From Cupriavidus sp. YR651 (GTDB taxonomy: Bacteria > Pseudomonadota > Gammaproteobacteria > Burkholderiales > Burkholderiaceae): a stretch of 64,000 bases of DNA. The stretch covers positions 528,304 through 592,303 of the forward strand of contig NZ_FMYZ01000001.1 of the NCBI RefSeq assembly GCF_900101625.1. The letters run 5' to 3'. The translations under genes were made by a program, and so were the position numbers. How positions within the stretch are numbered: position 1 is the first letter of the stretch; each line of letters opens with the position of its first letter. Positions 1-8,814 of this stretch are shown here, piece by piece. Below the pieces are notes generated by a model. That model worked only from the letters and a program-made list of their open reading frames with translations, was not told where the DNA came from and made no database searches.

Positions 1-119
1 TCCTGCGCAAGTTCATCTCGGACATGGACGAAGTACAGGCCATGGAATTCATCCTGGACAAGATGAAGCCGACGAAGAATAACGCGGAGTTCTTCGACAT
101 GATGCGTCGGGGTGGCTGA
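1..119 (+). CDS. rho: Transcription termination factor Rho, 3' end (partial)
   Basis: Only the last 38 codons are inside the window; the frame is open from the left edge and stops at 117-119. The visible tail contains [18 protein letters not shown] and ends FFDMMRRGG, the typical C-terminus of Rho, the hexameric RNA helicase that terminates transcription. A strong intrinsic terminator follows 28 bases after the stop. The catalytic domains lie outside the window, so nothing can be said about them. Confidence 0.93.
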   Translation, partial: LRKFISDMDEVQAMEFILDKMKPTKNNAEFFDMMRRGG

Positions 120-146
120 CCCTCGCAGCTAGTCCTGCACAGCAAG

Positions 147-174
147 AAGGCGTACCCTTGGGTGCGCCTTTTTT
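147..174 (+). terminator. Intrinsic terminator after rho
   Basis: An 11-bp stem (147-157 with 160-170, one G-T pair) closes on a very small loop and is followed by TTTT at 171-174. It sits between the rho stop and the mtfA start, so mtfA probably has its own expression signals. Confidence 0.8.
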
Positions 175-194
175 GTTTCCTCTTTCGCGAGACC

Positions 195-1043
195 ATGTTT
201 GGCAAACTGACCAGCTTCCTGCGCGCACGATCCAGGGCCCGCAAGCTCGAGCACTATGCGATTCCGGACGAATTGTGGACGCGCACGGTAGCAGCCCTGC
301 CCTTCGTGCAACGCTACGATGCCGACGACCTGGCCGCGCTGCGCGAACTGGCCACGCTATTCATCGCCAGCAAGGAATACTCCACCGCGCATGACCTGCC
401 GCTGACCGACGAGATGGTGGTCAGCGTGGCCGTCCAGGCCTGCGTGCCAATCCTGAAACTCGGTATCGAGTGGTATCGCGGCTGGCACGGCATCGTCCTC
501 TATCCGGGCGAGTTCCTGATCCGCAAAACCGTCGAGGACGATATCGGGTTGGTGCACGGTGTAGAAGAGGAAGCCAGTGGCGAAGCCTGGGAGCACGGCC
601 CTGTGATCCTGTCCTGGCAGGACGTCAAATCGCCCGGCGCGGGCCTGGATGCTGACGGTCTGACAGCCGATGCGTACAACGTGGTGATTCACGAGTTTGC
701 GCACAAGCTCGACATGCTGGACGGGGAACCCGACGGTGTACCGCCGTTTTCGCGCGTGCTGCATCCCGGCGTGGATGCCGCCCAATGGGCCGAAACGCTC
801 CTGAGCGAGTACGATGCGTTTGCCGAGGCCTGCGATGCGCTGCCCGATTCCGCCTGGGACCATCCGGCCCGCCTGCCGCCTCGATTGCGCGTCATCGATC
901 CCTACGGCTGCGAAGCGCCGAGCGAGTTCTTCGCGGTGGCGTCCGAGACATTTTTCGTCGAACCAGGAGGGTTGCATCAGCACTGGCCCGCGCTCTATGA
1001 CGCGCTCGCCACGTTTTACCGGCAGGATCCTGCGAAAAAGTGA
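195..1043 (+). CDS. mtfA: MtfA family zinc-dependent peptidase
   Basis: 282-residue cytoplasmic protein of the MtfA family. In E. coli, MtfA binds the Mlc repressor and has aminopeptidase activity. The zinc site is visible as HEFAHKLDMLDG (HExxH at about residues 166-170), with a downstream glutamate in PSEFFAVASE (about residue 244) as the likely third ligand. The frame can be extended upstream to 162, but that would run into the rho terminator. The ATG at 195 (MFGKL) gives the usual family length and is preferred. No clear Shine-Dalgarno is seen. Confidence 0.88.
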   Translation: MFGKLTSFLRARSRARKLEHYAIPDELWTRTVAALPFVQRYDADDLAALRELATLFIASKEYSTAHDLPLTDEMVVSVAVQACVPILKLGIEWYRGWHGIVLYPGEFLIRKTVEDDIGLVHGVEEEASGEAWEHGPVILSWQDVKSPGAGLDADGLTADAYNVVIHEFAHKLDMLDGEPDGVPPFSRVLHPGVDAAQWAETLLSEYDAFAEACDALPDSAWDHPARLPPRLRVIDPYGCEAPSEFFAVASETFFVEPGGLHQHWPALYDALATFYRQDPAKK

Positions 1044-1098
1044 TGCGTAAGATGCCGTTGCCCACTAGTGTCGCGTCCGGGCGATATCGCGCGTCTCC

Positions 1099-1128
1099 TT
1101 ACCCAAGTCTTTGTTTTTCTGCCATAAT
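1099..1128 (+). promoter_or_regulatory. Candidate promoter of rpmE2
   Basis: CATAAT at 1123-1128 is a good -10 element. TTACCC at 1099-1104, 18 bp upstream, is a moderate -35. The start codon of rpmE2 lies about 95 bases further on. No Zur-like palindrome was recognised. Confidence 0.45.
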
Positions 1129-1226
1129 CCCGGTTTGCCCGTTATCGGCAAGTGGTTCGCTCGCCGCAAGCATCAGCGCGACCGGCACACCCAGCGAACT
1201 GGCTACCCAACCTGAAAGGAAGCACC

Positions 1227-1487
1227 ATGAAAGAAGGCATTCACCCGAATTACCGCGAAGTCCTGTTCCACGACGTGTCGAACGACTTCAAGTTCGTGAC
1301 CCGCTCGACGATCCAGACCAAGGACACGATCGAACACGAAGGCAAGACCTACCCGCTCGCCAAGATCGAAGTGTCGTCGGAATCGCACCCGTTCTACACC
1401 GGCACCCAGAAGATCATGGACACGGCCGGCCGCGTCGAGAAGTTCCGCCAGAAGTTCGGCAGCAAGCTGAGCGCGATCAAGAAGTAA
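1227..1487 (+). CDS. rpmE2: 50S ribosomal protein L31 type B
   Basis: 86-residue ribosomal protein. It begins [16 protein letters not shown] and carries the YTGTQK...[11 protein letters not shown] region of the L31 family, but has no cysteines. It is therefore the zinc-independent type B (C-minus) form, which can replace zinc-binding L31 when zinc is scarce. The ATG at 1227 follows the Shine-Dalgarno GAAAGGA (1214-1220). A terminator hairpin follows the gene. Confidence 0.95.
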   Translation: MKEGIHPNYREVLFHDVSNDFKFVTRSTIQTKDTIEHEGKTYPLAKIEVSSESHPFYTGTQKIMDTAGRVEKFRQKFGSKLSAIKK

Positions 1488-1553
1488 TCGCGCACGCTTT
1501 CCGAGCGACTGCCGCGCACGCCAGGACGGATGCTCCTGCGGCGCGCGACCTGA

Positions 1554-1587
1554 CAAAGAGGCAGCATCGGCTGCCTCTTTGCATTTG
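1554..1587 (+). terminator. Terminator hairpin after rpmE2
   Basis: Perfect 11-bp stem CAAAGAGGCAG (1554-1564) with CTGCCTCTTTG (1571-1581), loop of 6. The T-tract is short (CATTTG), so efficiency is uncertain. Confidence 0.65.
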
Positions 1588-1626
1588 TGGCCGCATGAAT
1601 GGCCACATGCCTGATCCCACCTGCCG

Positions 1627-3411
1627 ATGAGTCAAGCCAAGACCTCTCCCGTCCATCTGACCGCCGCCGCCACCGGTGCCCTGCCCCGTGCGCTGCTGCT
1701 GGCGATCTGCATCATCTACGGACTGGCCGGCCTGTTTGGCCGCGACCCCTGGAAAAACGAGGACGCGGCGGGCTTCGGCGTGATGTGGCAACTGGCCACC
1801 GGCGGCGTGCAGGACTGGCTGATGCCGAATATCGTCGGCCGTCCCTTCAGCGAGGACGGCCCCCTCGTGTTCTGGGTCGGCGGCATCATGATCCGGCTGT
1901 TCGGCGGCTGGCTCGGCGCACCCGATGCCTCGCGCATCTCCACTGCGCTGTTCTATTTCGCGACTTGCGCGTTCATCTGGTACACGACTTACCTGCTCGG
2001 CCGGCGCGATGAGGTGCAGCCGTTCGCATTCGCCTTCGGAGGCCAGCCCGATGCACGATCCTATGGCCGCGCCCTGGCGGACGGCGCGCTGCTGATCTTC
2101 CTGGCTTGCGTCGGTCTGGCGATGCGTGGTCATGAGACCACGGCACAGGTCGGCCAGGTCTGCTTCATCGCCTTCATGCTGTACGGGATGGTGCGCAGCC
2201 TCGACAAGCCCGTGCAGGGCAGCCTGTGGTTTGGCGCCGGCCTGGGTGCGCTGGTCCTGGCCAGCGGCCCGATCCTGGGGGCGGCACTGCTGGCGGCAAC
2301 ACTGGTGGCGGGTGCGGTCTGCAAGCCGGTGCCGCTGAAGCGCCTGATGGGGATCGGGCTCCCGATCGCACTGGTGATCGTCATGGCCTGGATGGCTGCC
2401 GTTTATTTCGGCGCCAGCGATTCCATCAACGGCGTGACCTACATCCGTGAATGGTCGCGCTACGACCGCCGTACGTATGGCGCGCCATCGGTATTCACCA
2501 TCGGCTTCATTGCCCGCAACTTCTTCCTCTTTGCCTGGCCCGTCTGGCCAATCGCCGCCTGGGCGTGGTTGTCGTGGCGCGGCATGCGGCGCGCACCCCA
2601 CGTGACGCTGCCGCTGTCGATCCTGGCCATGCTGTTCTTGCTGCTGGTGCTGCAACGCAATCCCGGCGACGTGCAGTTCATCCTGCTGCTACCGCCGATG
2701 GCGATTCTGGCTGCATTTGCCCTGCCCACGCTGACGCGCGGCGCGATCAATGCGATCGACTGGTTTGCCCTGTTGTTCTTCACGATCTTCGGCGGCTTCG
2801 TCTGGTTCATGTGGATCGCCAAGACCACGGGCTGGCCGCCACGTATCGCCAACAATGTGTTCCGTCTGATTCCCGGCTTCCAGCACACGTTTACGATCAG
2901 CGCGGTGGCCATCGCGCTGGCCGTCACGCTGGCCTGGGTGCTGATCGTGCGCTGGCGCCTGTCGCGCGCGCCCAAGCAGATCTGGCGTCCGGTGGTGATC
3001 TCCGCGGCAGGCACGACGCTGATGTGGGTCATCGCCATGACGCTGTGGCTGCCGTCGATCAACTACGGCAAGACCTATCGCGATGTCGCACAGGCCGCGT
3101 CAATGGCACTCCCCTCGACCTATACGTGTGTGCAGCCGATCCGCATGGGCGATGCCCAACTCGCGTCGTTCGCGTTCTTCGGCCACATCCGCTTTGGCGG
3201 TCCGAGCGATGGCTGCGACGTGCTGCTGCGGCACGATGCCGTCGACTACGGCACACCGAGCAGCATCTCCCATTTTGAATGGCGCCTGATCTGGGAAGGC
3301 CGCCGGCCGGCGGACCGCGACGAGCGCTTCCGCATGTACCGGCTGGTGGATACATCGCGCATTACGACACCGCGCCCCACGTTGCCGCGCCGTCTGCCAC
3401 CCCAGCCCTGA
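1627..3411 (+). CDS. GT-C fold membrane glycosyltransferase (PMT/ArnT-like)
   Basis: 594-residue polytopic inner-membrane protein with roughly 11-13 hydrophobic segments starting at about residue 22. The first periplasmic loop, after TM1, holds FGRDPWKNEDAAG, an acidic loop placed like the catalytic loop of the PMT/ArnT family. These enzymes move sugars such as aminoarabinose from undecaprenyl-phosphate to lipid A or other acceptors. The C-terminal soluble part is much shorter than in some relatives. The ATG at 1627 has no clear ribosome site. The acceptor and sugar cannot be told from sequence; a role in envelope glycosylation is inferred. Confidence 0.75.
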   Translation: MSQAKTSPVHLTAAATGALPRALLLAICIIYGLAGLFGRDPWKNEDAAGFGVMWQLATGGVQDWLMPNIVGRPFSEDGPLVFWVGGIMIRLFGGWLGAPDASRISTALFYFATCAFIWYTTYLLGRRDEVQPFAFAFGGQPDARSYGRALADGALLIFLACVGLAMRGHETTAQVGQVCFIAFMLYGMVRSLDKPVQGSLWFGAGLGALVLASGPILGAALLAATLVAGAVCKPVPLKRLMGIGLPIALVIVMAWMAAVYFGASDSINGVTYIREWSRYDRRTYGAPSVFTIGFIARNFFLFAWPVWPIAAWAWLSWRGMRRAPHVTLPLSILAMLFLLLVLQRNPGDVQFILLLPPMAILAAFALPTLTRGAINAIDWFALLFFTIFGGFVWFMWIAKTTGWPPRIANNVFRLIPGFQHTFTISAVAIALAVTLAWVLIVRWRLSRAPKQIWRPVVISAAGTTLMWVIAMTLWLPSINYGKTYRDVAQAASMALPSTYTCVQPIRMGDAQLASFAFFGHIRFGGPSDGCDVLLRHDAVDYGTPSSISHFEWRLIWEGRRPADRDERFRMYRLVDTSRITTPRPTLPRRLPPQP

Positions 3412-3468
3412 TCCGGGCAGTCGCCCCTCGTCCCGCCCGCGCACGCGGGACCCCACCTGACAAGAACA

Positions 3469-4848
3469 ATGAGCAGCGCGCTGCAGGATATTCGTCGGAT
3501 TGCCAACCTGGCCGCACCGGTCCTGGTTGGCCAACTGGCCGTGGTGGCCTTCGGTGTCATCGATACGGTCATGGCCGGCCGTGCCTCCGCGGCAGACCTT
3601 GCCGCGGTTGGCCTCGGCGGGTCCATCTACATCACGGTCTATATCAGCCTGATGGGCGTGCTGCAGGCACTGGCGCCCATCGCCGGGCAGCTCTACGGTG
3701 CGGGACGCACGGTAGAAATCGGCAGTGAAGTCCGCCAGGCCGCATGGCTCGGCCTGGCGCTGGCGATCCCCGGCATGCTGCTGCTACTGTTCCCCGAGCC
3801 ATTGCTTGCATTTGCCAAGGCGCCGCCCGAGCTGGTGGACAAGGCTTCCCGCTACCTGCATATCGTCGCGTTCGGGCTACCGGCCGCGCTGGGCTTCCGT
3901 ATCTATATGGCGCTGAACAATGCGCTGTCGCGGCCGATCATGGTGACGGTCCTGCAACTGGCGGGGCTGGCCATCAAGATCCCGCTCAACGCCTGGTTCA
4001 TTCATGGTGGCTTCGGCGTGGCGCCGATGGGCGGTCCGGGCTGTGCGCTGGCATCGTCGCTGATCAGCTGGATCTGGTGCATCGCCGGGCTGATGATCCT
4101 GCGGCATGGCGCGGCTTACCAGCCGCTAGCGATCTTTGCCGGCTGGGAATGGCCGAAGTGGGAGAAGGTCCGTCCGCTGCTACGGCTAGGCGTGCCGATG
4201 GGGCTCACGTACCTCATCGAGATCACGTCCTTCACGCTGATGTCGATCTTCATCACGCGCATGGGCACCGAGACGCTGGCGGGTCACCAGATCATCGCAA
4301 ACCTCAGTGCCGTCGCTTACATGATGCCGTTATCGCTCTCGATCGCCACCTCGACACTGGTCGCGCAGTCGATCGGCGCTCGAGATCTGGCCGGCGCACG
4401 GCGTATCGCCTGGCGCGGCATCCGTTTCGGCGCGGGGCTGGCACTGGTCACGGGCGCCCTGCTCTGGCTCCTGCGCGAGCCGCTCCTGCACGCCTATGCA
4501 AAGGATCCGGCCGTGGTGGCCAAGGCGCTGCCGCTGATGCTGTTCGTCGCCTTCTATCAAGCATTCGACGCAGTGCAGGTAATGAGCGCCTTTATCCTCC
4601 GTGCTTACAAGATCGCGCTGATCCCGACGCTTATCTATGCAGCGTCACTATGGGGCGTGGGACTAGGGGGCGGCTACGTGATGGGTTTTGGCTTGATCGA
4701 GGCGCTGCCGGCCTTCACGCGCGGTGCGTCAGGCTTCTGGCTGGCGAACAGTGTCAGCCTGGCGGTGGCCGGAACGTTGCTTGTCCGGTATTTCATGCGG
4801 ATCAGCAAATTGCCAGCGATGGTCAGAGACGAATCGTCATCGCATTAG
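3469..4848 (+). CDS. MATE family multidrug/Na+ antiporter
   Basis: 459-residue transporter with about 12 membrane helices in two similar halves. It begins with the typical RRIANLAAPVLVGQLAVVAF segment, and the second half opens at about residue 235 with LRLGVPMGLTYLIEITSF. MATE proteins export cationic drugs or metabolites in exchange for Na+ or H+. The gene starts 57 bases after the glycosyltransferase and may be co-transcribed with it. The closest type by motif is NorM/DinF; the substrate is unknown. Confidence 0.9.
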   Translation: MSSALQDIRRIANLAAPVLVGQLAVVAFGVIDTVMAGRASAADLAAVGLGGSIYITVYISLMGVLQALAPIAGQLYGAGRTVEIGSEVRQAAWLGLALAIPGMLLLLFPEPLLAFAKAPPELVDKASRYLHIVAFGLPAALGFRIYMALNNALSRPIMVTVLQLAGLAIKIPLNAWFIHGGFGVAPMGGPGCALASSLISWIWCIAGLMILRHGAAYQPLAIFAGWEWPKWEKVRPLLRLGVPMGLTYLIEITSFTLMSIFITRMGTETLAGHQIIANLSAVAYMMPLSLSIATSTLVAQSIGARDLAGARRIAWRGIRFGAGLALVTGALLWLLREPLLHAYAKDPAVVAKALPLMLFVAFYQAFDAVQVMSAFILRAYKIALIPTLIYAASLWGVGLGGGYVMGFGLIEALPAFTRGASGFWLANSVSLAVAGTLLVRYFMRISKLPAMVRDESSSH

Positions 4849-4943
4849 TTGCGGACAAGATTCCACGCCAATGGCGTGTTGTCCCGGCCAACACATCCGC
4901 AGCCCGGGCCTCGCAAACCCGGGGGTCCCAAATCGGAAGCACA

Positions 4944-4978
4944 AAAGAAAAACCCGCATGGCTTTCACCATGCGGGCT
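4944..4978 (-). terminator. Terminator of the downstream tRNA unit
   Basis: On the minus strand a 9-bp stem (4953-4961 with 4968-4976) is followed by a T-rich run (complement of AAAAGAAAAA at 4943-4952). It lies just after the tRNA-Asp gene at 4985-5061 and ends that transcript. Confidence 0.82.
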
Positions 4979-4984
4979 TAGTTT

Positions 4985-5061
4985 TGGCGGAGTGGACGGG
5001 ACTCGAACCCGCGACCCCCGGCGTGACAGGCCGGTATTCTAACCGACTGAACTACCACTCC
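4985..5061 (-). tRNA. tRNA-Asp(GTC), copy 1
   Basis: 77 bases with encoded CCA. The acceptor stem GGAGTGG pairs with CCACTCC, the T arm carries GGTTCGAGTCC, and the anticodon loop CTGTCAC gives GTC. Identical in sequence to the gene at 5546-5622. Confidence 0.97.
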
Positions 5062-5128
5062 TTAGTCGGTGCCATCCAGAGCCATGCTCCGGACGACAAA
5101 CTGAACGTCTGATTACGTTCTGTTGTTT

Positions 5129-5204
5129 TGGCGTCCCCTAGGGGATTCGAACCCCTGTACTCACCGTGAAAGGGTGATGTCCTAGGCCTCTAGACGAAGG
5201 GGAC
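5129..5204 (-). tRNA. tRNA-Glu(TTC), copy 1
   Basis: 76 bases with encoded CCA, starting GTCCCCTTCGTCTAGAGG. The anticodon loop CTTTCAC reads TTC. It is the substrate of GltX, encoded about 900 bases upstream on the same strand. Confidence 0.97.
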
Positions 5205-5308
5205 AGAAACTTGTTGCAACGTTTCCGTCTGCGCTGCGAAGTCGGCTATTCTAGCAGACTTTTTTCAGCTTGAAGCACCTTTTTTGCTGGGTCGGTGCCT
5301 CGAAATCC

Positions 5309-5384
<76 letters not shown>

Positions 5385-5420
5385 TTGGTACTGCATAATC
5401 GCATCTGACGCGAAGCCGCG

Positions 5421-5450
5421 ATTATATCTCGATATTCTTCCGACACGCAA
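5421..5450 (-). promoter_or_regulatory. Promoter of tRNA unit copy 1
   Basis: Minus-strand TATAAT (complement of 5421-5426) lies 18 bp after TTGCGT (5445-5450). The bases just downstream of the -10 (ATCGCGGCTTCGC) nearly match those of the other copy, so the promoter was duplicated with the genes. Confidence 0.7.
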
Positions 5451-5506
5451 CATATTGCCTTGAAGAAAACCGCGAAGTGATTATCAGATAATCACCTCTC
5501 ACCCAA

Positions 5507-5540
5507 AGAAAAACCCGCTTGGTATTACCCAAGCGGGTTC
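5507..5540 (-). terminator. Terminator of the upstream tRNA unit (copy 2)
   Basis: On the minus strand, stem AACCCGCTTGG / CCAAGCGGGTT (5512-5522 with 5529-5539) is followed by TTTTTC. It lies just past tRNA-Asp copy 2. Confidence 0.85.
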
Positions 5541-5545
5541 AGTTT

Positions 5546-5622
5546 TGGCGGAGTGGACGGGACTCGAACCCGCGACCCCCGGCGTGACAGGCCGGTATTC
5601 TAACCGACTGAACTACCACTCC
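5546..5622 (-). tRNA. tRNA-Asp(GTC), copy 2
   Basis: 77 bases, identical to the gene at 4985-5061, anticodon GTC, CCA encoded. Last gene of the upstream tRNA unit. Confidence 0.97.
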
Positions 5623-5689
5623 ATAGTCGGTTGCCATCTGGAGCTTCGCTCCGGACGACAAAGCGGACGTTTGATTACGTCCATTTTTC

Positions 5690-5765
5690 TGGCGTCCCCT
5701 AGGGGATTCGAACCCCTGTACTCACCGTGAAAGGGTGATGTCCTAGGCCTCTAGACGAAGGGGAC
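5690..5765 (-). tRNA. tRNA-Glu(TTC), copy 2
   Basis: 76 bases, identical to the gene at 5129-5204, anticodon TTC, CCA encoded. Only 7 bases separate it from tRNA-Ala copy 2. Confidence 0.97.
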
Positions 5766-5772
5766 AGAAACT

Positions 5773-5848
<76 letters not shown>

Positions 5849-5913
5849 AATGTTGCTGTCATTTACTGCTACTTGCTAACCACCAGATTTACTGCGTTTC
5901 TGGCGAAGCGGCG

Positions 5914-5941
5914 ATTATAAAGCAACCACACCGTTTTGCAA
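5914..5941 (-). promoter_or_regulatory. Promoter of tRNA unit copy 2
   Basis: Minus-strand TATAAT (complement of 5914-5919) and TTGCAA (complement of 5936-5941) with 16-bp spacing. The -10 is followed by CGCCGCTTCGCC, as in the other copy. The predicted start is near 5907. Confidence 0.75.
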
Positions 5942-6023
5942 GCCCCCGTTCCGCTAACTTCTCCGGCCTTTCAGCCAGTCCGCTTGGCTTTCACCGTGCA
6001 GTGGGGAGAACGAGATTATGCTG

Positions 6024-6059
6024 AAGTCTCGGTCGGAGCGCAAGCCCCCGCCGAGACTT
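6024..6059. other. Inverted repeat downstream of gltX
   Basis: AAGTCTCGG (6024-6032) pairs with CCGAGACTT (6051-6059) across 18 bases. On the minus strand it lies 13 bases after the gltX stop and could terminate or stabilise that mRNA, but no T-run follows on that side. On the plus strand only TTTT follows. Confidence 0.4.
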
Positions 6060-6071
6060 TTCCGCACTTTT

Positions 6072-7469
6072 TTACACCGCGGCCAGGCGGCGCAACACAA
6101 CCTCACGGCCGAACAGCTCCAGCACGGCATCGATGCTCGGCGTCTGCAGCTGCCCTGCCACCAGCAGCCGTACCGGCATCGCCAGCTTTGGCATTTTCAG
6201 ACCGAACTCGGCCAGCACAGCCTTGAACGTCGCGCTGATGGCCTCACGCTTCCACTCGGGCAGCGCCGCGAGTTGCGTGGCCAGTGCCTGCAGCGCAGGA
6301 CGAATCTCGCCAGTGAGATGCTCGGCGACCAATGCCGCCTCCGGCTGCGGCTCGCCGCGATAGAACAGGATCGCGGTCTGGGCCACTTCCTTCAGCGTGT
6401 TAGCGCGATCCTTGACCAGTGCGATGACGTCCGGCAGGTTTGCGCCTTCCACCTTACCGCCCAGCGCCTCGATGAACGGACGCGTCAGCTCGGCCAGACG
6501 CGCGTTGTCGCCCATCTTGATGTAGTGGTTGTTCAGCCAGGCAAGCTTTTCCGGGTTGTACTGCGCCGGCGACTTGCCCAGGTGCTCCAGGTCGAACCAC
6601 TCGACGAACTGCTCGCGCGAGAAGATTTCCGCGTCGCCATGCGCCCAGCCCAGGCGGGCCAGGTAGTTCAGCACGGCCTCAGGCAGATAGCCTTCGTCGC
6701 GATAGCCGGTCACGGGCATGGCGCCGTGCCGCTTGCTCATCTTTTCGCCCTGCTCGTTCAGGACGGTCGGCAGGTGCGCGTAGACCGGCACGTCACCACC
6801 CAGCGCGCGGATGATGTTGATCTGGCGCGGCGTGTTGTTGACGTGGTCGTCGCCACGAATCACGTGCGTGATCTTCATGTCGAGGTCATCCACGACCACG
6901 CAGAAATTGTACGTAGGCGTGCCATCCGGACGGGCGATCACCAGGTCATCCAGCTCGTCATTGGCAATCTCGATGCGGCCCTTCACGCCGTCTTCCCAGA
7001 CCACGCTACCGCCGATTGGGTTCTTGAAGCGCACCACGGGCTGTACGCCAGCAGGCGGCTCGGGCAGAACCTTGCCCGGCTCCGGACGCCAGAAGCCGTT
7101 ATAGCGAGGCTTCTCGCCGGCCGCACGCTGGGCTTCGCGCAGAGCGTCCAGCTCCTCCGTGCTCATGTAGCAGTGGTACGCCAGCCCGGCGTCCATCATC
7201 TGCTGCACGACTTCGCGATAGCGGTCCATGCGCTGCATCTGATAGAACGGGCCTTCGTCGATATCGAGGTCGAGCCAGGCCATGCTCTCCAGGATCACGT
7301 CGACCGCTTCCTGGGACGAGCGCTCAACGTCGGTGTCCTCGATGCGCAGGATGAAGTCGCCCTTCATGCGGCGGGCAAAGGCCCACGGATAGAGTGCGGA
7401 GCGGATATTGCCGAGGTGAATGAAGCCGGTCGGGCTCGGCGCGAAGCGGGTGCGGACGCGTTGTGTCAT
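6072..7469 (-). CDS. gltX: Glutamyl-tRNA synthetase
   Basis: 465-residue class I synthetase that charges tRNA-Glu. The HIGH-type motif is in [18 protein letters not shown] (about residues 7-25) and the KMSKR loop is KMSKRHG near residue 242. The C-terminal alpha-helical anticodon-binding region is complete. The frame opens 5 codons earlier, but [15 protein letters not shown] at 7469 is the standard start. The gene is transcribed toward the duplicated tRNA units, so the enzyme and two copies of its tRNA are neighbours. Confidence 0.97.
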   Translation of the reverse strand: MTQRVRTRFAPSPTGFIHLGNIRSALYPWAFARRMKGDFILRIEDTDVERSSQEAVDVILESMAWLDLDIDEGPFYQMQRMDRYREVVQQMMDAGLAYHCYMSTEELDALREAQRAAGEKPRYNGFWRPEPGKVLPEPPAGVQPVVRFKNPIGGSVVWEDGVKGRIEIANDELDDLVIARPDGTPTYNFCVVVDDLDMKITHVIRGDDHVNNTPRQINIIRALGGDVPVYAHLPTVLNEQGEKMSKRHGAMPVTGYRDEGYLPEAVLNYLARLGWAHGDAEIFSREQFVEWFDLEHLGKSPAQYNPEKLAWLNNHYIKMGDNARLAELTRPFIEALGGKVEGANLPDVIALVKDRANTLKEVAQTAILFYRGEPQPEAALVAEHLTGEIRPALQALATQLAALPEWKREAISATFKAVLAEFGLKMPKLAMPVRLLVAGQLQTPSIDAVLELFGREVVLRRLAAV

Positions 7470-7531
7470 GTCTGGGAGAAACAAAAAGGCCCGCGCACGG
7501 ATGCGCGCAGGCCGGATTCGGTTAACGCGGC

Positions 7532-7537
7532 ATTATA
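7532..7537 (-). promoter_or_regulatory. Candidate -10 of gltX
   Basis: Minus-strand TATAAT (complement of ATTATA, 7532-7537) lies 62 bases before the gltX start. No convincing -35 is seen at the right distance. Confidence 0.4.
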
Positions 7538-7664
7538 GCGCCCCGACTGCCTCCCCTTCGGCCAAGGAATCATTTATGCTGCCACCGGTCTCAGACTCAG
7601 CCGCACGCAAGGCGACGGCCCGCAGATGCCAGAGGCATCACTTCCTGACGATTCCCAACCCTCG

Positions 7665-8627
7665 ATGAAACGACGCCACTTCCTGCGCAATGCCCTGGGC
7701 GCGTCGGCGGCGATGCTGCTGGCTGCCTGCTCCACCGGCCCGAAACCGACTCCCACGCTCCCGACGACGACCGGCACCGTGCCACCCGTCGCCACCATTC
7801 CGCCGCGCCCGATACGCATCGGACTGGCCTTGGGTGGCGGTGCCGCACGCGGCTTCGCCCATATTGGCGTGATCAAGGCGCTGGAGGCGCAAGGCATCCA
7901 GCCCGACATTGTCACGGGCACCAGCGCCGGTTCCGTGGTCGCGGCACTCTACGCGTCGGGCATGGACGGCTTCACGCTTAACAAGCTGGCCCTGACCATG
8001 GACGAAGCCGCCATCGCCGACTGGGCCCTGCCCTTCGGCACCAAGTTCGGCGGCTGGCTCAAGGGCGAGGCGCTGCAGAACTATGTCAACCGGCTGGTGA
8101 AGAATCGCCCGATCGAAGCGATGAAGTTGCCGCTGGGCATCGTGGCTACCGACCTCAAGACCGGCGAGCGCATCCTGTTCCGGCGCGGCAATACGGGCCA
8201 GGCCGTGCGCGCATCCAGTAGCGTGCCTGGCGTGTTCCAGCCGGTTTCGATCCAGGGGCACGACTATGTGGATGGCGGACTTGTGGAACCCGTTCCGGTG
8301 GATTCGGCACGCGAGATGGGTGCGGACTTCGTGATCGCAGTGAATATCTCCGCCGAGCCCTCAAGCCAGAAGAATGGCGGTCAGAGCGGCGTGCTGCTGC
8401 AGACCACGGCCATCATGGGCCAGTCGATCAACAAGATGGCGCTGGCGCGGGCCGACGTCGTGATCCGCCCCGACCTGCCCGATATGGGCGGCAGCGACTT
8501 CACGGCGCGCAATCGCGCGATCCTGGCCGGAGAACAGGCAACGGCGGCAGTGCTGGCCACCCTCCGCGAAAAACTCGTCGCGGCGCGCGGCCGTCCAGCC
8601 GCCACGGGAACGGTCGCCACCCAATAA
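7665..8627 (+). CDS. Patatin-like phospholipase, predicted lipoprotein (RssA type)
   Basis: 320-residue serine hydrolase. The N-terminus (MKRRHFLRNALGASAAM... LLAAC) combines a twin-arginine-like start with a lipobox ending in Cys, so a membrane-anchored lipoprotein is predicted. A Pro/Thr-rich linker follows. The patatin core has the oxyanion loop GGGAARG (about 57), the nucleophile elbow GTSAGS (Ser about 87) and the catalytic DGG (Asp about 203). Patatins cleave acyl esters of lipids. An in-frame ATG at 7626 would add 13 residues before the signal; 7665 fits the signal peptide better. Divergent from gltX. Confidence 0.88.
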   Translation: MKRRHFLRNALGASAAMLLAACSTGPKPTPTLPTTTGTVPPVATIPPRPIRIGLALGGGAARGFAHIGVIKALEAQGIQPDIVTGTSAGSVVAALYASGMDGFTLNKLALTMDEAAIADWALPFGTKFGGWLKGEALQNYVNRLVKNRPIEAMKLPLGIVATDLKTGERILFRRGNTGQAVRASSSVPGVFQPVSIQGHDYVDGGLVEPVPVDSAREMGADFVIAVNISAEPSSQKNGGQSGVLLQTTAIMGQSINKMALARADVVIRPDLPDMGGSDFTARNRAILAGEQATAAVLATLREKLVAARGRPAATGTVATQ

Positions 8628-8650
8628 CGCGAGATGCCAGCCAACAATAG

Positions 8651-8743
8651 TTGTCACATCATTGCGACAAAGCCTGACAGAACGCGTCACCCTCGATGAC
8701 AGAGCATGTCACCCTTTAGTGGGGTATATGTCTCAAATGTCAC
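8651..8743 (+). promoter_or_regulatory. Cluster of GTCAC/TGACA repeats in an 11-bp register with a following -10-like box
   Basis: GTCAC occurs at 8653, 8686, 8708 and 8739. TGACA occurs at 8675 and 8697, so 8675-8686-8697-8708 step by exactly 11 bp, the spacing of PhoB half-sites. TATATG (8725-8730) lies 12 bp after the last in-register site. The downstream gene is convergent, so the target is unclear. The dyad TGACA-N5-TGTCA (8697-8711) is an alternative reading. Confidence 0.4.
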
Positions 8744-8764
8744 ATCGCCACGGCGCGCATGGAC

Positions 8765-8800
8765 GAAAAAAAGGACTGCCGAAGCAGTCCTTTTTCTTTC
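8765..8800. terminator. Bidirectional terminator between the patatin gene and the NlpC gene
   Basis: Stem AAGGACTGC (8771-8779) / GCAGTCCTT (8784-8792) with a CGAA tetraloop. T-runs lie on both sides (TTTTTC on plus, TTTTTTT on minus). It serves the two convergent genes. Confidence 0.88.
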
Positions 8801-8814
8801 TGACCCAGCCAGGC

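Noticed and set aside
6018..7538. 506-codon plus-strand frame
   Set aside because: Exact antisense of gltX with biased composition and no start signal.
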